In this document: piece by piece, positions 47,598 through 58,199 of the stretch
Numbering within the stretch: position 1 is the first letter of the stretch
Layout: every line of letters starts with the position of its first letter
Source of the DNA: Cryphonectria parasitica EP155
Lineage: Eukaryota > Ascomycota > Sordariomycetes > Diaporthales > Cryphonectriaceae
Direction of reading: 5' to 3'
Assembly (NCBI RefSeq): GCF_011745365.1
Contig: NW_024468916.1
Span: 62,001 to 126,000, forward strand
Length of the DNA stretch: 64,000 nt
Program-made: the position numbers and the translations under genes
The notes under the pieces: model-generated
Databases searched by the model: none
Told to the model about the DNA's origin: nothing
What the model saw: only the letters and a program-made list of their open reading frames with translations

Positions 47598-49072
47598 CTA
47601 CTGAGGCACAGCAATAACAAGGCAGTTGTGGCTCTCGGGAGCATATTCCCAGATGTTCTGGATCTTAAACCCAGCTTTTTCGAGTAAAGTTGTCCACTGG
47701 GCAGCCGTACGCTCCCATGCAGCCAGACAGGTCATCATAGAAATGTCTAGATTTGTCGCTCGCCACGCAGCACCCCGTTCAGGAAACACAATCTCATCGA
47801 CTAAGAGGTAAGAAGAGCCTGTTTTCATGGCGCCCTTCAGGTTTTTCAGAATCTCCTCGCACTTGTGATCAGGCCAGTCGTGGAGGATACAACTGAGATA
47901 GTACGCAGAGGCACCTGTTTGGTGGCATCAGCAGGCGTTCTTGTAACATTCAGTGCATCTGAAAGAAGTAGTACTGTGCTACACACCTTTGATTGGCTGC
48001 GGTGTAAAGAAATCATAGGCCATAGCTTCGATGCCCTGGAATCCTGGCAAGGGGCTCGTCTTCACTTGGTCAATGATGAATGGCTGGTCCTGGAGGATGA
48101 TTCGCCCTTTGAAGTCAGGATACTTATGCTGAAGGGCAATGCACTGGTGTCCCATCGCGCCACCGACGTCAACAAAAACGGGTATCGTATTGTCTGTGTT
48201 TTGTAGTGATGACAGGATCTCCTTCCGGAAGTCCATCCCATCGAGAAAGCTGGGCTGCCCCTCTCTCATTGTTGCCATCCAAGGCAGGAAGAATTTCATG
48301 TACTCGGGATGGGCTTTCAACCAAGGGAAGGGGTTCATCTCCGTCTTGTGTCCAAGATGCCAAGGTGCATGGTTCGGATCGGAAGGATTCTTATATCCAT
48401 TTTCACGGAGGAACTGTGGAATGGCGACGAAAGATGGATGGATCATCTCGAAGCTGAGAGGAGCAGTCAGTCAAAGTTGAGGTCATCTCCACCCTCTTAC
48501 CCCAAAAGAGCGTAAGAAACATGAAGCTTACAAGTAGCCTGTCCCCGATTCCCCTATAAGGGTTGTCGGGGCTTTCGTGATGTAATTGGCCCTGTACGAA
48601 TCATCGCCAAGCTGGGAGATCATTTCCTGAGATTGGTAGTACCGCAGCAAGCGCTCTATATTGAGATTGAGACAACAATCAACATCGGGTGGCGTTCGGC
48701 AGAGAGACCTACTCATCAAGACCGGGTCGGCCTGGGTCTTCTTTGATAGCTCAGCATTGGTCATAGCAACAGCGTGAGAAGCAAAAATACTGAATATTCC
48801 CTTCTCTACACCAACCCGGGCAAGTGCGAGTTCCAATGTCTAACACCAAATTAACGGTATGTTAGATAAACAGGATGATCTTTACTGACGGTATTGTTCA
48901 GGCGGTGTGTCGTGTCTCCCGCTGACTCCATGGCACGGCTGAGTTTCCGGCCCGCCTCGCGCAGCCGTCGGCGAAGCACATCGTCTTCAAGCTGCAGGAC
49001 GAGGTCCGGGTTTGCTACGAGAGCATCAAGCTTTTCAGCGAAAGAAGCAGCGTCTTGCAGGTTGAACTCCAT
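47598..49072 (-). CDS. SAM-dependent O-methyltransferase (Methyltransf_2 type)
   Basis: Five exons: 48890-49072, 48713-48839, 48532-48655, 47987-48453 and 47598-47914, all in phase, about 405 residues. I start at the ATG at 49072 (MEFNLQDAASFAEKL). The N-terminal helical half carries the usual dimerisation/winged-helix region (GVEKGIFSIFA, AELSKKTQADPVLM, LLRYYQSQEMI). The SAM-binding motif is VFVDVGGAMGHQCIALQHKY, and the catalytic-His region reads YYLSCILHDWPDHKCEEILK. This is the family of fungal secondary-metabolite O-methyltransferases that act on phenolic or enolic hydroxyls. It is divergent from the neighbouring P450 across a 652-bp shared region, which suggests co-regulation. Intact. 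Confidence 0.92.
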
Positions 49073-49724
49073 AACTATAAAACCACTGTCCAACGTTATA
49101 CTAGTGGTTGCCCTATCGTTTGGGGAGTTGCAATGAAGAAACTTGAGGCAATTTTGAACAGATGAAGAGAGGAGAGATTCCAAACAGCATTTTGTCCAGG
49201 ATTTACTAGTATTTATGGCGCAGTGTCGGTGATGCTGCGGGGCCTCGTAGTCATATTAGCCCGTGCCGAGGATCACAAAGGACGCCTCGTAGACCTTCCT
49301 TTGCCCGTCATTGTCAACGACCAGGGTCCACTTCTTAGAGACAAAGAACAGCCTGGGTTCAAGGGATCGTTACTCTACATTTTCTATCGCGTTTCCAAAG
49401 TTTTGGTCCGGGTCAGCCTCCAATCCTACACAAGGGGCGGAGGGTTCACTGGGGGCGATACAATATTGCAATAGATCCTTACTTAGAGCATATCATCCAA
49501 CATCACTAAGTACCTTAACCCTGTCCCAACCGCATGCACCCTTGATGGGGAATAATAAAGGAGTTTGGTACGAGTAAAATAAGTTGAATCAAGAACACTG
49601 GACGTTAACTCACTGATTGACTTGGGCATTGCACCAGAGTATGTGCTCGGCTGAGGTCCCATCGGCGCTCTAGTTTTGATATTCATATTCCACGTGCCCT
49701 AGCTCGTCTGTCGTTGAAACTGGA
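49073..49724. promoter_or_regulatory. Divergent promoter region, O-methyltransferase / P450
   Basis: 652 bp between two divergent starts (49072 minus, 49725 plus). Short ORFs inside have no domain. The arrangement suits joint control of two tailoring genes; I could not name a binding site. Confidence 0.4.
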
Positions 49725-51397
49725 ATGGCTCTTACTATAACAATTATTGCGTTGGCAACCGCGGTGTTTGGGCTTCTCACAACACTCATCTACACTAAAT
49801 TGCACTTCAAGCGGTTTGAGGAATATCGTGGCATCCCTCAGCTGCGACAATCCTTGATTTTGGGAAATCTGAAGACTATATATGACTATACACTGTATGG
49901 AGAACGCGATCGCCACCTTGGTATGCTCGTTCCACAGCCCCCCGTCTTCACATCTATTTCCTAGTTCTAACGGTGTGCCAGACCACGGTTTTACCGAGAT
50001 GCTGGAGGCTCTCGGACGGCCTCAGTTGATGCTCGTTGATATCTGGCCACTCAGATCTCCCTTGCTCGTCGTAGGCAGCCAGGAGATTGCCGAGCAGCTT
50101 TGCAGACCAACAAACCTTTTCCCTTGGGGCTCACCAAAATGGCCAGGGACCGCGGCAGGCCTTGGGAGGCTTATTGGCGGCAGCTCAATGCTGACAGCTG
50201 GAGGCAAGGAATGGCTTGTTCTTAGGAAAAAAAACAACCCAGCATTCTCACACCAACGAGTACTGGTATCGGTACCGACAATCATCGACAAAGTAGAGAT
50301 ATTCATTGATAAGCTCGATCAACACATGTTTACCGGCGACGAGTTTTCCCTATTGGCGCTTTGTGCTGATCTCGCCCTTGATGTAATTGGTCAGGTGGTT
50401 TTAGGCATTGACCTCGACGCCCAACTCCAGCGCCCGAGCAAGCTTGCCCGCGACTTCCTCGAACTTATGAGCACATACGACGGCCTTCTCACCGTGATTT
50501 CCCAGCTGGATGGTGCCTGTTGTTGAAATGAAACGCCGGAGCCTAGAAGAGTCAGTCGACAATTCTCTAGCTGAGCACATTCGGCAAAAATTTAAAGCGA
50601 ATTCGACGGAAGCTCTGCGCCAAAACCACAGCGTCCTTTCTCAACGGCTTCAGGATATTCCTGCCCTGGATCCCTTGATAGTCGCCGAGATATCGGACCA
50701 ACTCAAGACTTTTCTCCTCGCCGGCCGCGATACAACTGGGATCACGCTCGCCTGGGCACTCTATGAGCTCTCGCGTACACCCGGCGCCCTACGACCCGTA
50801 CGTCTCGAGGCTGACGCTGTCCTCGGGCCAGGTACAGACTTGGTCACCATACGCACCACCCTAGGCAGTGATCGTCGCGATTTGTTAGGACGGATGCCCT
50901 TCACGCACGCCGTCATCCGCCAGACACTGCGTCTACATCCACCAGGGGGTGCCATGCGATACAGTGATAAGCATAATGGCTTGACGGTGTGTAACGCGAC
51001 TACTGGGCAGACCCACTGCCTGGATGGGCTCGCCATTTATCTGTGCGAACCTGTGATCCATCGAGACGTTGCTGTTTATGGAGATTCCGCCAACGTCTTT
51101 GTCCCGGAGCGATGGGCAGCGTTGGGTGCTGCTGCTAAGATTCCTCCATCAGCATGGAGGCCATTCGAAAGGGGCCCAAGGGCTTGCATCGGGCAGGAGT
51201 TGGCCATGCTGGAGGTGTGCCTTGTCCTCGCACTGGTGTGCAGGAGGTATGACTTTGTCAAAGTGGGCCTGGGCAGAAATTTGTTGGGTGCAAAGGGTGA
51301 GGAAGTACTGGATGAGAGGACAGGGCAGTTCAAGGCGGCAAGCGAGATGTACAAAGTACGTTATGGTGATGTGAATACTTATCATTCCCGGAAATAA
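49725..51397 (+). pseudogene. Cytochrome P450 with frameshift and altered K-helix
   Basis: Exon 1 (49725-49920, membrane anchor MALTITIIALATAVFGLLTT) joins 49982 in phase. The frame then runs to a TGA near 50524, but the protein clearly continues in the next frame from about 50510 (VPVVEMKRRSLEESVDNSLA), so a one-base shift lies near 50505-50515. After it come the I-helix LLAGRDTTGITLAWALYELS, PFTHAVIRQTLRLHPPGG, the FVPERW motif and the heme loop PFERGPRACIGQELAMLE with the ligand Cys. The K-helix ExxR reads QTLR: the normally invariant Glu is Gln. Two independent defects suggest loss of function, though the shift could be an assembly error. It resembles fungal P450s that act on long or polyketide chains. 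Confidence 0.8.
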
Positions 51398-52149
51398 ACT
51401 TGTGAACTGACCCTCGCTTTGCAGGTATTGAAAATGACAGCTCATCCTGCCGATGGGGTAATCATCAAAGTGAGAGCTGCAAGCGCTTCCACATGGAGGT
51501 CATATTTATGAAACAGTTATTGGGGTAGTGATTTTGATGTTCGCAACTAAGTACTAAACATGATATTATATATGAGCTTTTGAAAATGAAAATCTGATTC
51601 TTGGAGTGTTGCAGACCCTCCTCCCGCCCCTGAACCCCGCCAAGGCTTACAAAACGAGGTTCCAAGGCTTGAAAAGACGTAAGCTTGAACAATTTCCAGT
51701 AACTGGAAGAACAACTGGAACAGGGCAACTATAAATTCACAGAATTTAGAAAGTCACAGTTGTAACCTCGTTCTACGCATAATTACCAAGAGAAACAAGC
51801 GTTGAATTTTGTCTTCACAACCCGTGAAAAGCATCGAGCTCGTCACTAACACTTCTGAACCCAAGTTAAGTTCGCTCATAGTTACCCTCCACTTTCATCA
51901 TCATGCCACTCACTGGCTTGGGCGTTACTTGCCGTGTCTGCTGTATATATCATGTCAATTAGAGAACACAAGTAGGACACGAAAGCTCTTAATCAAGCTC
52001 GAATATACTGGGTACATCTTGTGAGCCACTTGGAAGAATCCCTTCTCATCCATTATCGGCTGCCCGCTTGCATTCAGCGTGAGCCCACCAATACACACCT
52101 GAGCAATTTCGTATATATTTGCGCATACTCAAACATCACGCATCAAATA
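51398..52149. other. Spacer between convergent P450 sequences
   Basis: AT-moderate, non-coding; short ORFs (51809-52024, 51465-51728) have no domain. Nothing recognised. Confidence 0.3.
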
Positions 52150-52600
52150 CACTCTCACCTTTACATTAAATCAAACGCTTTAGCAACAAGCGCGAGGACT
52201 AGCCTCACCTCCAACAGGGCCAGTTCTTGGCCAATGCAGTTTCGGGGACCCCTTTCTAATGCTCTCCTTGATCAGGACATCGGCATAAGGTATACAGTTG
52301 ATGAGATCCCGGCCAACCGGTGACAGAAGTGCAGTGCGTACGTTGAAGGGGCAGTGTCTGGGGGTATTGATTTAGCAGACCCTTCGAATAAGTGTTGTGT
52401 TAGCGAGCTACACAGCATAGAGTAGGAGGAGATGTTGATAAATCGGGAAGGGGAACAGGAAAGCCGAAGAAGTACTCGGGTGGCCATTCTGTTTTCCCGA
52501 GCGAATGAATTGGTGAACATGTTGCAGGTGTCCCAGCAGAAGAGACGGTTTCAGCTGTGGAAAGGTTGCAAATTGATAAAATCTCTTGTAACAGAGCCCT
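52150..52600 (-). pseudogene. Second P450 relic with internal deletion
   Basis: Read on the minus strand: an eroded I-helix region (QLKPSLLLGH, compare QLKTFLLAGRDTT of the neighbour) near 52550, then GRDLINCIPYADVLIKESIR near 52290, and directly, after a frame change, ERGPRNCIGQELALLEVRLV and LALVAKAFDLM near 52180-52270. In an intact P450 about 100 residues separate the KES-R K-helix from the heme loop; here they are fused, so that segment is deleted. The heme-loop half closely resembles the adjacent P450 (ERGPRACIGQELAMLEVCLV), suggesting a paralogue lying tail-to-tail with it. Confidence 0.75.
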
Positions 52601-53276
52601 CTGTAGAGGTAAGTGCCCTACAGCACGACTACCGTAACGGCCACTCGCTGTACTAGCGTCACGTCGACTCGGCATACGCAGAACGAGAGGTTTTGGGTAC
52701 CTTATATCACGGGCGGTGCGTGGTTATTTCTAAAAAGGTATATTCAGCCTTGATATTGAATCTTCGGAGGGGTCAGCATGAAATGAAGGAGAAGCAGATG
52801 TCAGATCAGACGCACACGAGGGCGGTGGGGGTTCGTTAACGTGTTGGTTCACATGCACGCCACTACCTCGAAAGTACTAAGGTACCCCCACTCCCTCCCC
52901 CCTCCCAGCCCCTTCAAGTCGCAGCACAGCCTTTATTGATCCTCTGATACAAGCACGAAAGTACAATATTCATGTTCGCCACTTATCTCATAAAAGAAGT
53001 GCCTTGAATGGCTCTCTTTCAAAGTGATCTAGGACATAACGGATGTGCTGCTATCTAAGCTCTTCGGTCTGAAAGCTGGATACATGGTACACGTTCATTA
53101 CCATCAAAAAGATTCATCATTCTTCAATCTTCTGTCGTCAGTCTAAGTATTGCTTGTACTATATTGCAATAGCTTCACTGCTAATGAACACTCGCACCCG
53201 TGCTTGACTACTTAATTAGGTAAGTACCTAGGATTGTTTTCGTATTCAAGGACTGGGCACCGCTAGGATAATTAAT

Positions 53277-54530
53277 GTGAGAGATCAAGCCAGTGCAAAC
53301 ACATATGCTCCTCTGGGGAGTACCACATCATGCCATAGTACACGCATTCGCCTAGCTGTTGGTGTAGCAGTACTTACTACAGCTGCAGCAAAATCATGGT
53401 GGCAGTGGAGCAACCCAAGGTTTCAGTGGAGTCTATGTTTGAGTTGGGTACTTTTTTATGTTTCATCGGGGTCCGGTTCCACCTCAGCTTTTCAATGCGT
53501 CCGACCTCCTGCTTGTGCTTGGCATCGATGCTGCCCAACTATCAAGGCTTTGCGGACCGGGTTCCGGAACAACTAAGAGCGTGAGCTCAGCTGTAGGCCT
53601 CCTATTCAACTCGCGCCGAGTTGGGACACCATGGCAGGTCAAGAACACTCCATCGAATGCGGGCCTTCAAATACAAAGCCGCACAGCTTTCATCTTCAGC
53701 CGAATTGCTGTTACAATGCTGGCATACCTGTTCATCGATATTATGACCTCCTTGCCACCACCTGATCTGGTCATGGTCCGGGCCGATAAGGGGGCTCTGT
53801 TTCCGGCGAATGGCTTGAGAATTGAGGACATCATCTTCCGTGTCGCGGCGACAATCTCGTACTGGGTCACAACTGGCATCGTCCTTCTAGCGATGAATAA
53901 TGTGGGCGCTATCATTGCGGTGCTAACAGGCCTCAGTAGGCCAGGCGACTGTCCGCCTCCCTTAGGTCCGTTCACGGAAGGGTATACTGTTCGGCGCTTT
54001 TGGGGGTAAGTCCGAACTGCTGTCTATATGAACTGCCAAGAATACTTGTTCAGTCATGATCGATAGCGATTCTGCCTTTGCTAACATTTAACATAAAATG
54101 TAGTATCAGTTGGCATCAGATGCTCCGCTCATTTCTGACAGGGCATGCTGATTTAATTATTAACAAAACTCTACCCTTTTTACCACGCCACTCAGCAGCT
54201 GATCGATATATACGCTTGACGCTTGCTTTTCTTATCTCCGGTCTAATACACAGGCGCGGTGATCAGGCTCAGGGTGTGCCCGATGCTGAAAATGGGGCTT
54301 TAGCCTTCTTTCTTTCACATGCTGCTATCATTATGCTGGAGGATTGCGTTGGGCATGTTCTTGCCGCGTTGCTGCCCAGGCGCATTTGTTATGTGATGGG
54401 ATATCTCTGGGTTCTCGCTTTCTTTGCCTGGACTAGTCCAACCTACATGTACCCTGGCATGAGACTTGGGTTTGATGGGACGGCCTTGCTTCCAATCCGC
54501 GTGATTGGGCCTTACTTGAGCAGGTCATAG
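53277..54530 (+). CDS. Wax-synthase-type membrane O-acyltransferase (5' end uncertain)
   Basis: The C-terminal two thirds are clear. Exon from at least 53458 to 54005, an intron to 54103, and an exon 54104-54530, in phase. Recognisable pieces: VGTPWQVKNTPS, SRIAVTMLAYLFIDIM, FRVAATISYWVTTGIVLLAM, YTVRRFWGISWHQMLRSFLT (the conserved FW-x-x-WHQ), LTLAFLISGLIHRRGD (catalytic His) and a last hydrophobic segment VMGYLWVLAFFAWTSP. This is the fungal wax-synthase-domain family, which includes acetyl/acyltransferases that esterify secondary-metabolite hydroxyls in a membrane. The first part (53277-53640) is readable in more than one frame and lacks the expected N-terminal membrane segments, so the start may be unidentified, need another intron, or be truncated. 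Confidence 0.72.
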
Positions 54531-54984
54531 ATAATGATGAGTAATAGTGTCCAGAACGAGATTCATGTGCCGACAAGCCTTAACAAGAATTGCATCAAGC
54601 ATCGTAGTTAGAGTCCGAGTTGTTATGAATTGAAGAAAAGGAATGCAAAGAGCTAAAAGAAAAAGTGTGCCAGTCCGTAGAAAATGTCATATGCTTCTCA
54701 CTGGGCACTGCACTTACTGCAATGCCATTTCTAGCCTTCTTCGTTCGTTCCTTCCAAAAGGATGCAAGTGGCTGTAGGGAAAGTGTAAATTCCTCTCCTT
54801 GCTCCAAGGAGAGTGTGAACGCTCTGGATAAAGAATGCGCCGGACCAGCAAAATACATACGCGAGAGGTTGTATTTTAAATCAGCTGTTGACTGCGAAGG
54901 AGTGAGAGATGCCGTTCGTCCGCTCTCATTTTGAAACGGGTCTTATCTTTCCTCTTTTTTTTGGGGGGGGGGGGGGGCGCTGGT

Positions 54985-55165
54985 CGGATCATTTGCTCAT
55001 CTCACGATCCTATTGTGGCCAGGCTGCTAGCAACTCTCTTTGGGAGTTGGGCCTCTAGGGTCGGTCTGAGAAGGCCCTGCGAAGTAGTGTTTCCCACACT
55101 GTCGATATGTGTGCCTTCGCTCACCGACAATCGTTCCATGGTCGAAAGCGCATGTCCGATCTAGC
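54985..55165 (+). pseudogene. Second, more decayed copy of the alpha/beta hydrolase
   Basis: About 175 bases align at nucleotide level with 22405-22572 of the hydrolase pseudogene. Shared blocks include GCAACTCTCTTT, GTGTTTCCC, ATGTGTGCCTT and CGTTC-ATGGTCGA-type strings in the same order, roughly 70 percent by eye. Frames are destroyed by stops and shifts. A 15-base G run (about 54962-54977) lies directly upstream. Confidence 0.7.
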
Positions 55166-55468
55166 ATTGTTCGTACAACCGGCTTGACTGCAAAGACGTG
55201 CCTTATGCCAATTTGTGGAATGATGATCCCCTAAGTTGTGAATATTTGGTGGTTTGACTTAGTCTTGTTTGTGATTCTTCTGTCGCTTTCAGCATTCAAC
55301 ATTCTAGACTTGAAGACTTCATACGTATATGGACCTCGTCACCTGCCCACCTGTTTGTCCAGTAAAATCTTCATTATACTAAGCTATCAACCGTCATGAA
55401 AGGCTGAACCAGGGCCTAAATTGTATTATGGGAGAAAGAAATCCATGAACCTTCTTTCTTCCGCCTTT

Positions 55469-55735
55469 TTATCTCGAAAATGCGTCAGGCTCGAGGGCCT
55501 GCAGATCCCGTGTTTCGAGAATAGCGAGTCTGTCAGACATTCTACCCTCGTGTACCTCTTCGAGCCTAAATACTGCTGTGGACATTCCGCCTCGTCGCCC
55601 TAGCTTTAGAATTCGCGGCGTAACTCGCTTCCTCATCCGCTTCGCCCACTCCTTGATTTCTGTTGCTCTGGTATGAAGCGATTGGTAATGCACAGTGTGA
55701 TGAGGAGTGGGCCATATACGCGGGCCCTGCACCAT
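55469..55735 (-). CDS. Small coding-like ORF, unrecognised
   Basis: 88 codons with charged, helix-like composition (TEIKEWAKRMRKRVTPRILK ... MSTAVFRLEEVHEGRMSDRL). It sits just downstream of the SKP1-cullin gene on the same strand. No domain recognised; it may be a relic exon or chance ORF. Confidence 0.25.
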   Translation of the reverse strand: MVQGPRIWPTPHHTVHYQSLHTRATEIKEWAKRMRKRVTPRILKLGRRGGMSTAVFRLEEVHEGRMSDRLAILETRDLQALEPDAFSR

Positions 55736-55831
55736 ATATATCCTGCATCGTTCTTTTCTTCAGCCTGTTCCTTGTTCCTATAATTTAGAGAGCCCGGCAC
55801 CACACACGGACTATTCATCCGACTGATATAG

Positions 55832-57146
55832 TTATCTATCTTCTGACCATTCATTCTCCAGACGTATCTGCTCCTCTTCCTCAGGCGTGAAGTCGTTGGT
55901 TATGTTGAATGTTTCGCGAATTTCTTCAGGTGTTTTGCCTTTGATGAGATTCGCGATCGCCTTGCAACCACCGTTCAAGAGTTGTTCGATGTCAAGGTAA
56001 TTGGCGGCCTGTGTTGCTCAACTCAGCCATACGCACCAAAGCGAAACGGTATTAGACAGCCGCCCAAGGCAACAAAGATCTTGGCGGACGTACAAGAACA
56101 ATTTCAAACAATATGTCTGTGTCAATATCGAAGTAATTCCGATCCCACTCGTCCACACCGGGGCTGTTGATGTTATAGCTTGCGACGCTGTGAATATTGG
56201 TGTTATCCGCATCATGCGCGTGGTATTCACACCACTCGAGGACCTTCCGAAGAACCGGCTCCGTCACGCTTGGGAGTGGGATAAGTTCCCTAGCGATGAT
56301 CTTCTTACCAAAGTATGTACACAAGTGTTTGATGAGGACAGAACACTCGACAGCTTTCTGATCTGCAGCGTTGTTAGCGGCCAGCGGCGACTGAGGGGTG
56401 TTTTCTTTGCAGCTTTCACTTGCCAGCCTCAACGACGACCAAATCGTTAGTGACAAGTCTCACCGTGCCAGTGTCACGGTCGCCGCCATTTGGAAGTCGC
56501 TGGTCAAATCCAGAATGCCCCACCAGAGTGACAAGTCGCTCTTCTATCTCTTTACGAGCCAGTCCTCCTATGAACGTAGATGTTGTAATCGGTCTCTCAT
56601 AGAGAAATGCGGGCAGGTCTTGATAAGCAGAGGCTTCGAGGGCGATGCGCAATGGAGTTTCCAGGAGGTTTCCGTAAACCTCGCGGGTAAAACCCGACAC
56701 TTCCGTACCGCCAGGCTCAAGCGAGACGATGAACTCAATGAAGGCATTGCTTGTGCCGATCTCTATCATCGCTTCTTCGTGATGCTTGTCCACCAGCTCC
56801 GAAACAGCATCTACCAGCAGGGGAGCTATCTCCTTGAAAAGCTCGTTGTGCCAGAAGACGAAATGCAAGGTGTAGACGTCGTAAATCGATTTCTTGCCTT
56901 CATCCAATTCGCGCTTGATCCAGTGACGATTGAGATATCTGAAGACATGATCGATGATCTGGGCAGCATTTGTATAATGGGCGCACTCGTCGAGGTAGCG
57001 ATTCAGGAGCATGTGACCGGAAAGTGACTTGAAACGTTGTCTGATTGTGCCAAGGTACTGATGAAGGTAGTTTTTCAAAAACAGGTATAGCTCTTCGCCT
57101 ACCAGGTGAGCTGAATTTGTTTTTGGTCAACGGTAAAGCCGTAGGT

Positions 57147-57179
<33 letters not shown>

Positions 57180-57568
57180 TGCGACACTTGTTGACGTACC
57201 TCCTCGGTGCGACGAGCTGCTCAGCGTATTTCCGGCGTTTAAGCCTTTCTGTGACGTGCAATACTTGTGCACGGCCCTTGACTGCATTTCAGCACCTGGG
57301 AAGGCCCAATTCGTTCAAGGATGGGGCAAACTCACGTATACAGCCCCACAAGCGACGGAATATCAGTACCCCAGGTGGGCTCAAACATGATGCGATCGAG
57401 ACCATTCTCGATATAATGCCACCTAATGGCTACTATTAGGAGAATGCACACCTCCCGCGGGCGAATACATGCTCACACTGCTTCAGAGTCGCCGTAGTCG
57501 ACGCCCGGGGGCATTTGCAGGACAGCTTCCTCACCAGCCTGCGATTCTCCTGGCCACTGAGAGGCCAT
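55832..57568 (-). CDS. Cullin-1 N-terminal fragment fused to complete SKP1
   Basis: Six exons: 57477-57568, 57422-57336, 57276-57200, 57098-56424, 56362-56094 and 56008-55832. All phases agree and no stop occurs, giving about 458 residues. Residues about 31-255 are cullin: [83 protein letters not shown]. That is the first cullin repeat and part of the second, the region of CUL1 that binds SKP1. Residues about 298-458 are a full-length SKP1: [70 protein letters not shown], the F-box-binding tail [20 protein letters not shown] and NEWSEDR. No Met lies between the cullin part and SKP1, so SKP1 has no start of its own. The RBX1-binding and NEDD8 regions are missing. Intron 4 (56363-56423) is GC-AG. 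Likely to occupy F-box proteins without ubiquitin transfer (inference). Confidence 0.88.
57149..57177 (+). repeat. (GA)n microsatellite inside an intron
   Basis: About 14 GA units ((CT)n in the sense of the host gene) inside intron 3 of the SKP1-cullin gene (57099-57199), between the donor and acceptor. It does not touch coding sequence but could affect splicing through its pyrimidine-rich character. Confidence 0.95.
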
Positions 57569-58199
57569 GGTGACTCTTTGGTTTGCCGATTGCAAGGAGG
57601 CGTCTTTGAGATGAATGGAGGAAAATCCTGGATTATATCCTGCTTGGAAGAAGTCAAGAGGAAGAAATTCTTTCAGAGGTTCCAGTTCAGCAGCGGCGAC
57701 AAGGTCCTTGAAGTACTCAAACAGGAACCTCAGCCAAGAAACGCGCTACAAATCGACAGGAGCTGGACCAGTCGTTGTGCATCTGGGATGGTGAGTTTCC
57801 AGTGCGAATATGTCGAATAAGCGCCGGATAATGCGGGAAACGCGGTCACCTGTAATGGAGAGGGGAAGGGACCAATCAAACTTCTCAGAAGTGACCACTG
57901 AGGCTCGTACTTGCCTTGTATTACTTACTCGACGCTAGTGGGGGAGGCTATGCTGGGCTGTGTGCTGCAGCAGTGGCTGAGACGGCAGGAAGGTTGTTGT
58001 CATCCATGGCTGGAGCGGCTTAGCGCCGCCCCTGCATCACAGCATCTTCTCTGCCGAGTTCTTCACGACGAGCTTTGATTTCTCAGCTGCTTGCTCATTT
58101 CAAGGCTTTGGTACTCTAGGTTCAATCATACGTTTAACTTTGTGTACATCTAGCCATAGTATTAGAAGTTACGACTTCCGTCAAGAGCCCGGCCGAGCA
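57569..58199. promoter_or_regulatory. Divergent promoter region, SKP1-cullin fusion / NLR-like gene
   Basis: 631 bp between the minus-strand ATG at 57568 and the plus-strand ATG at 58200. Head-to-head genes at this distance often share regulation. The overlapping ORF 57515-57820 has no domain. No specific site identified. Confidence 0.45.

Noticed and set aside
56001..57027. Two long + strand ORFs (149 and 209 codons)
   Set aside because: Antisense to the SKP1-cullin exons; they cross its introns and have no domain similarity.
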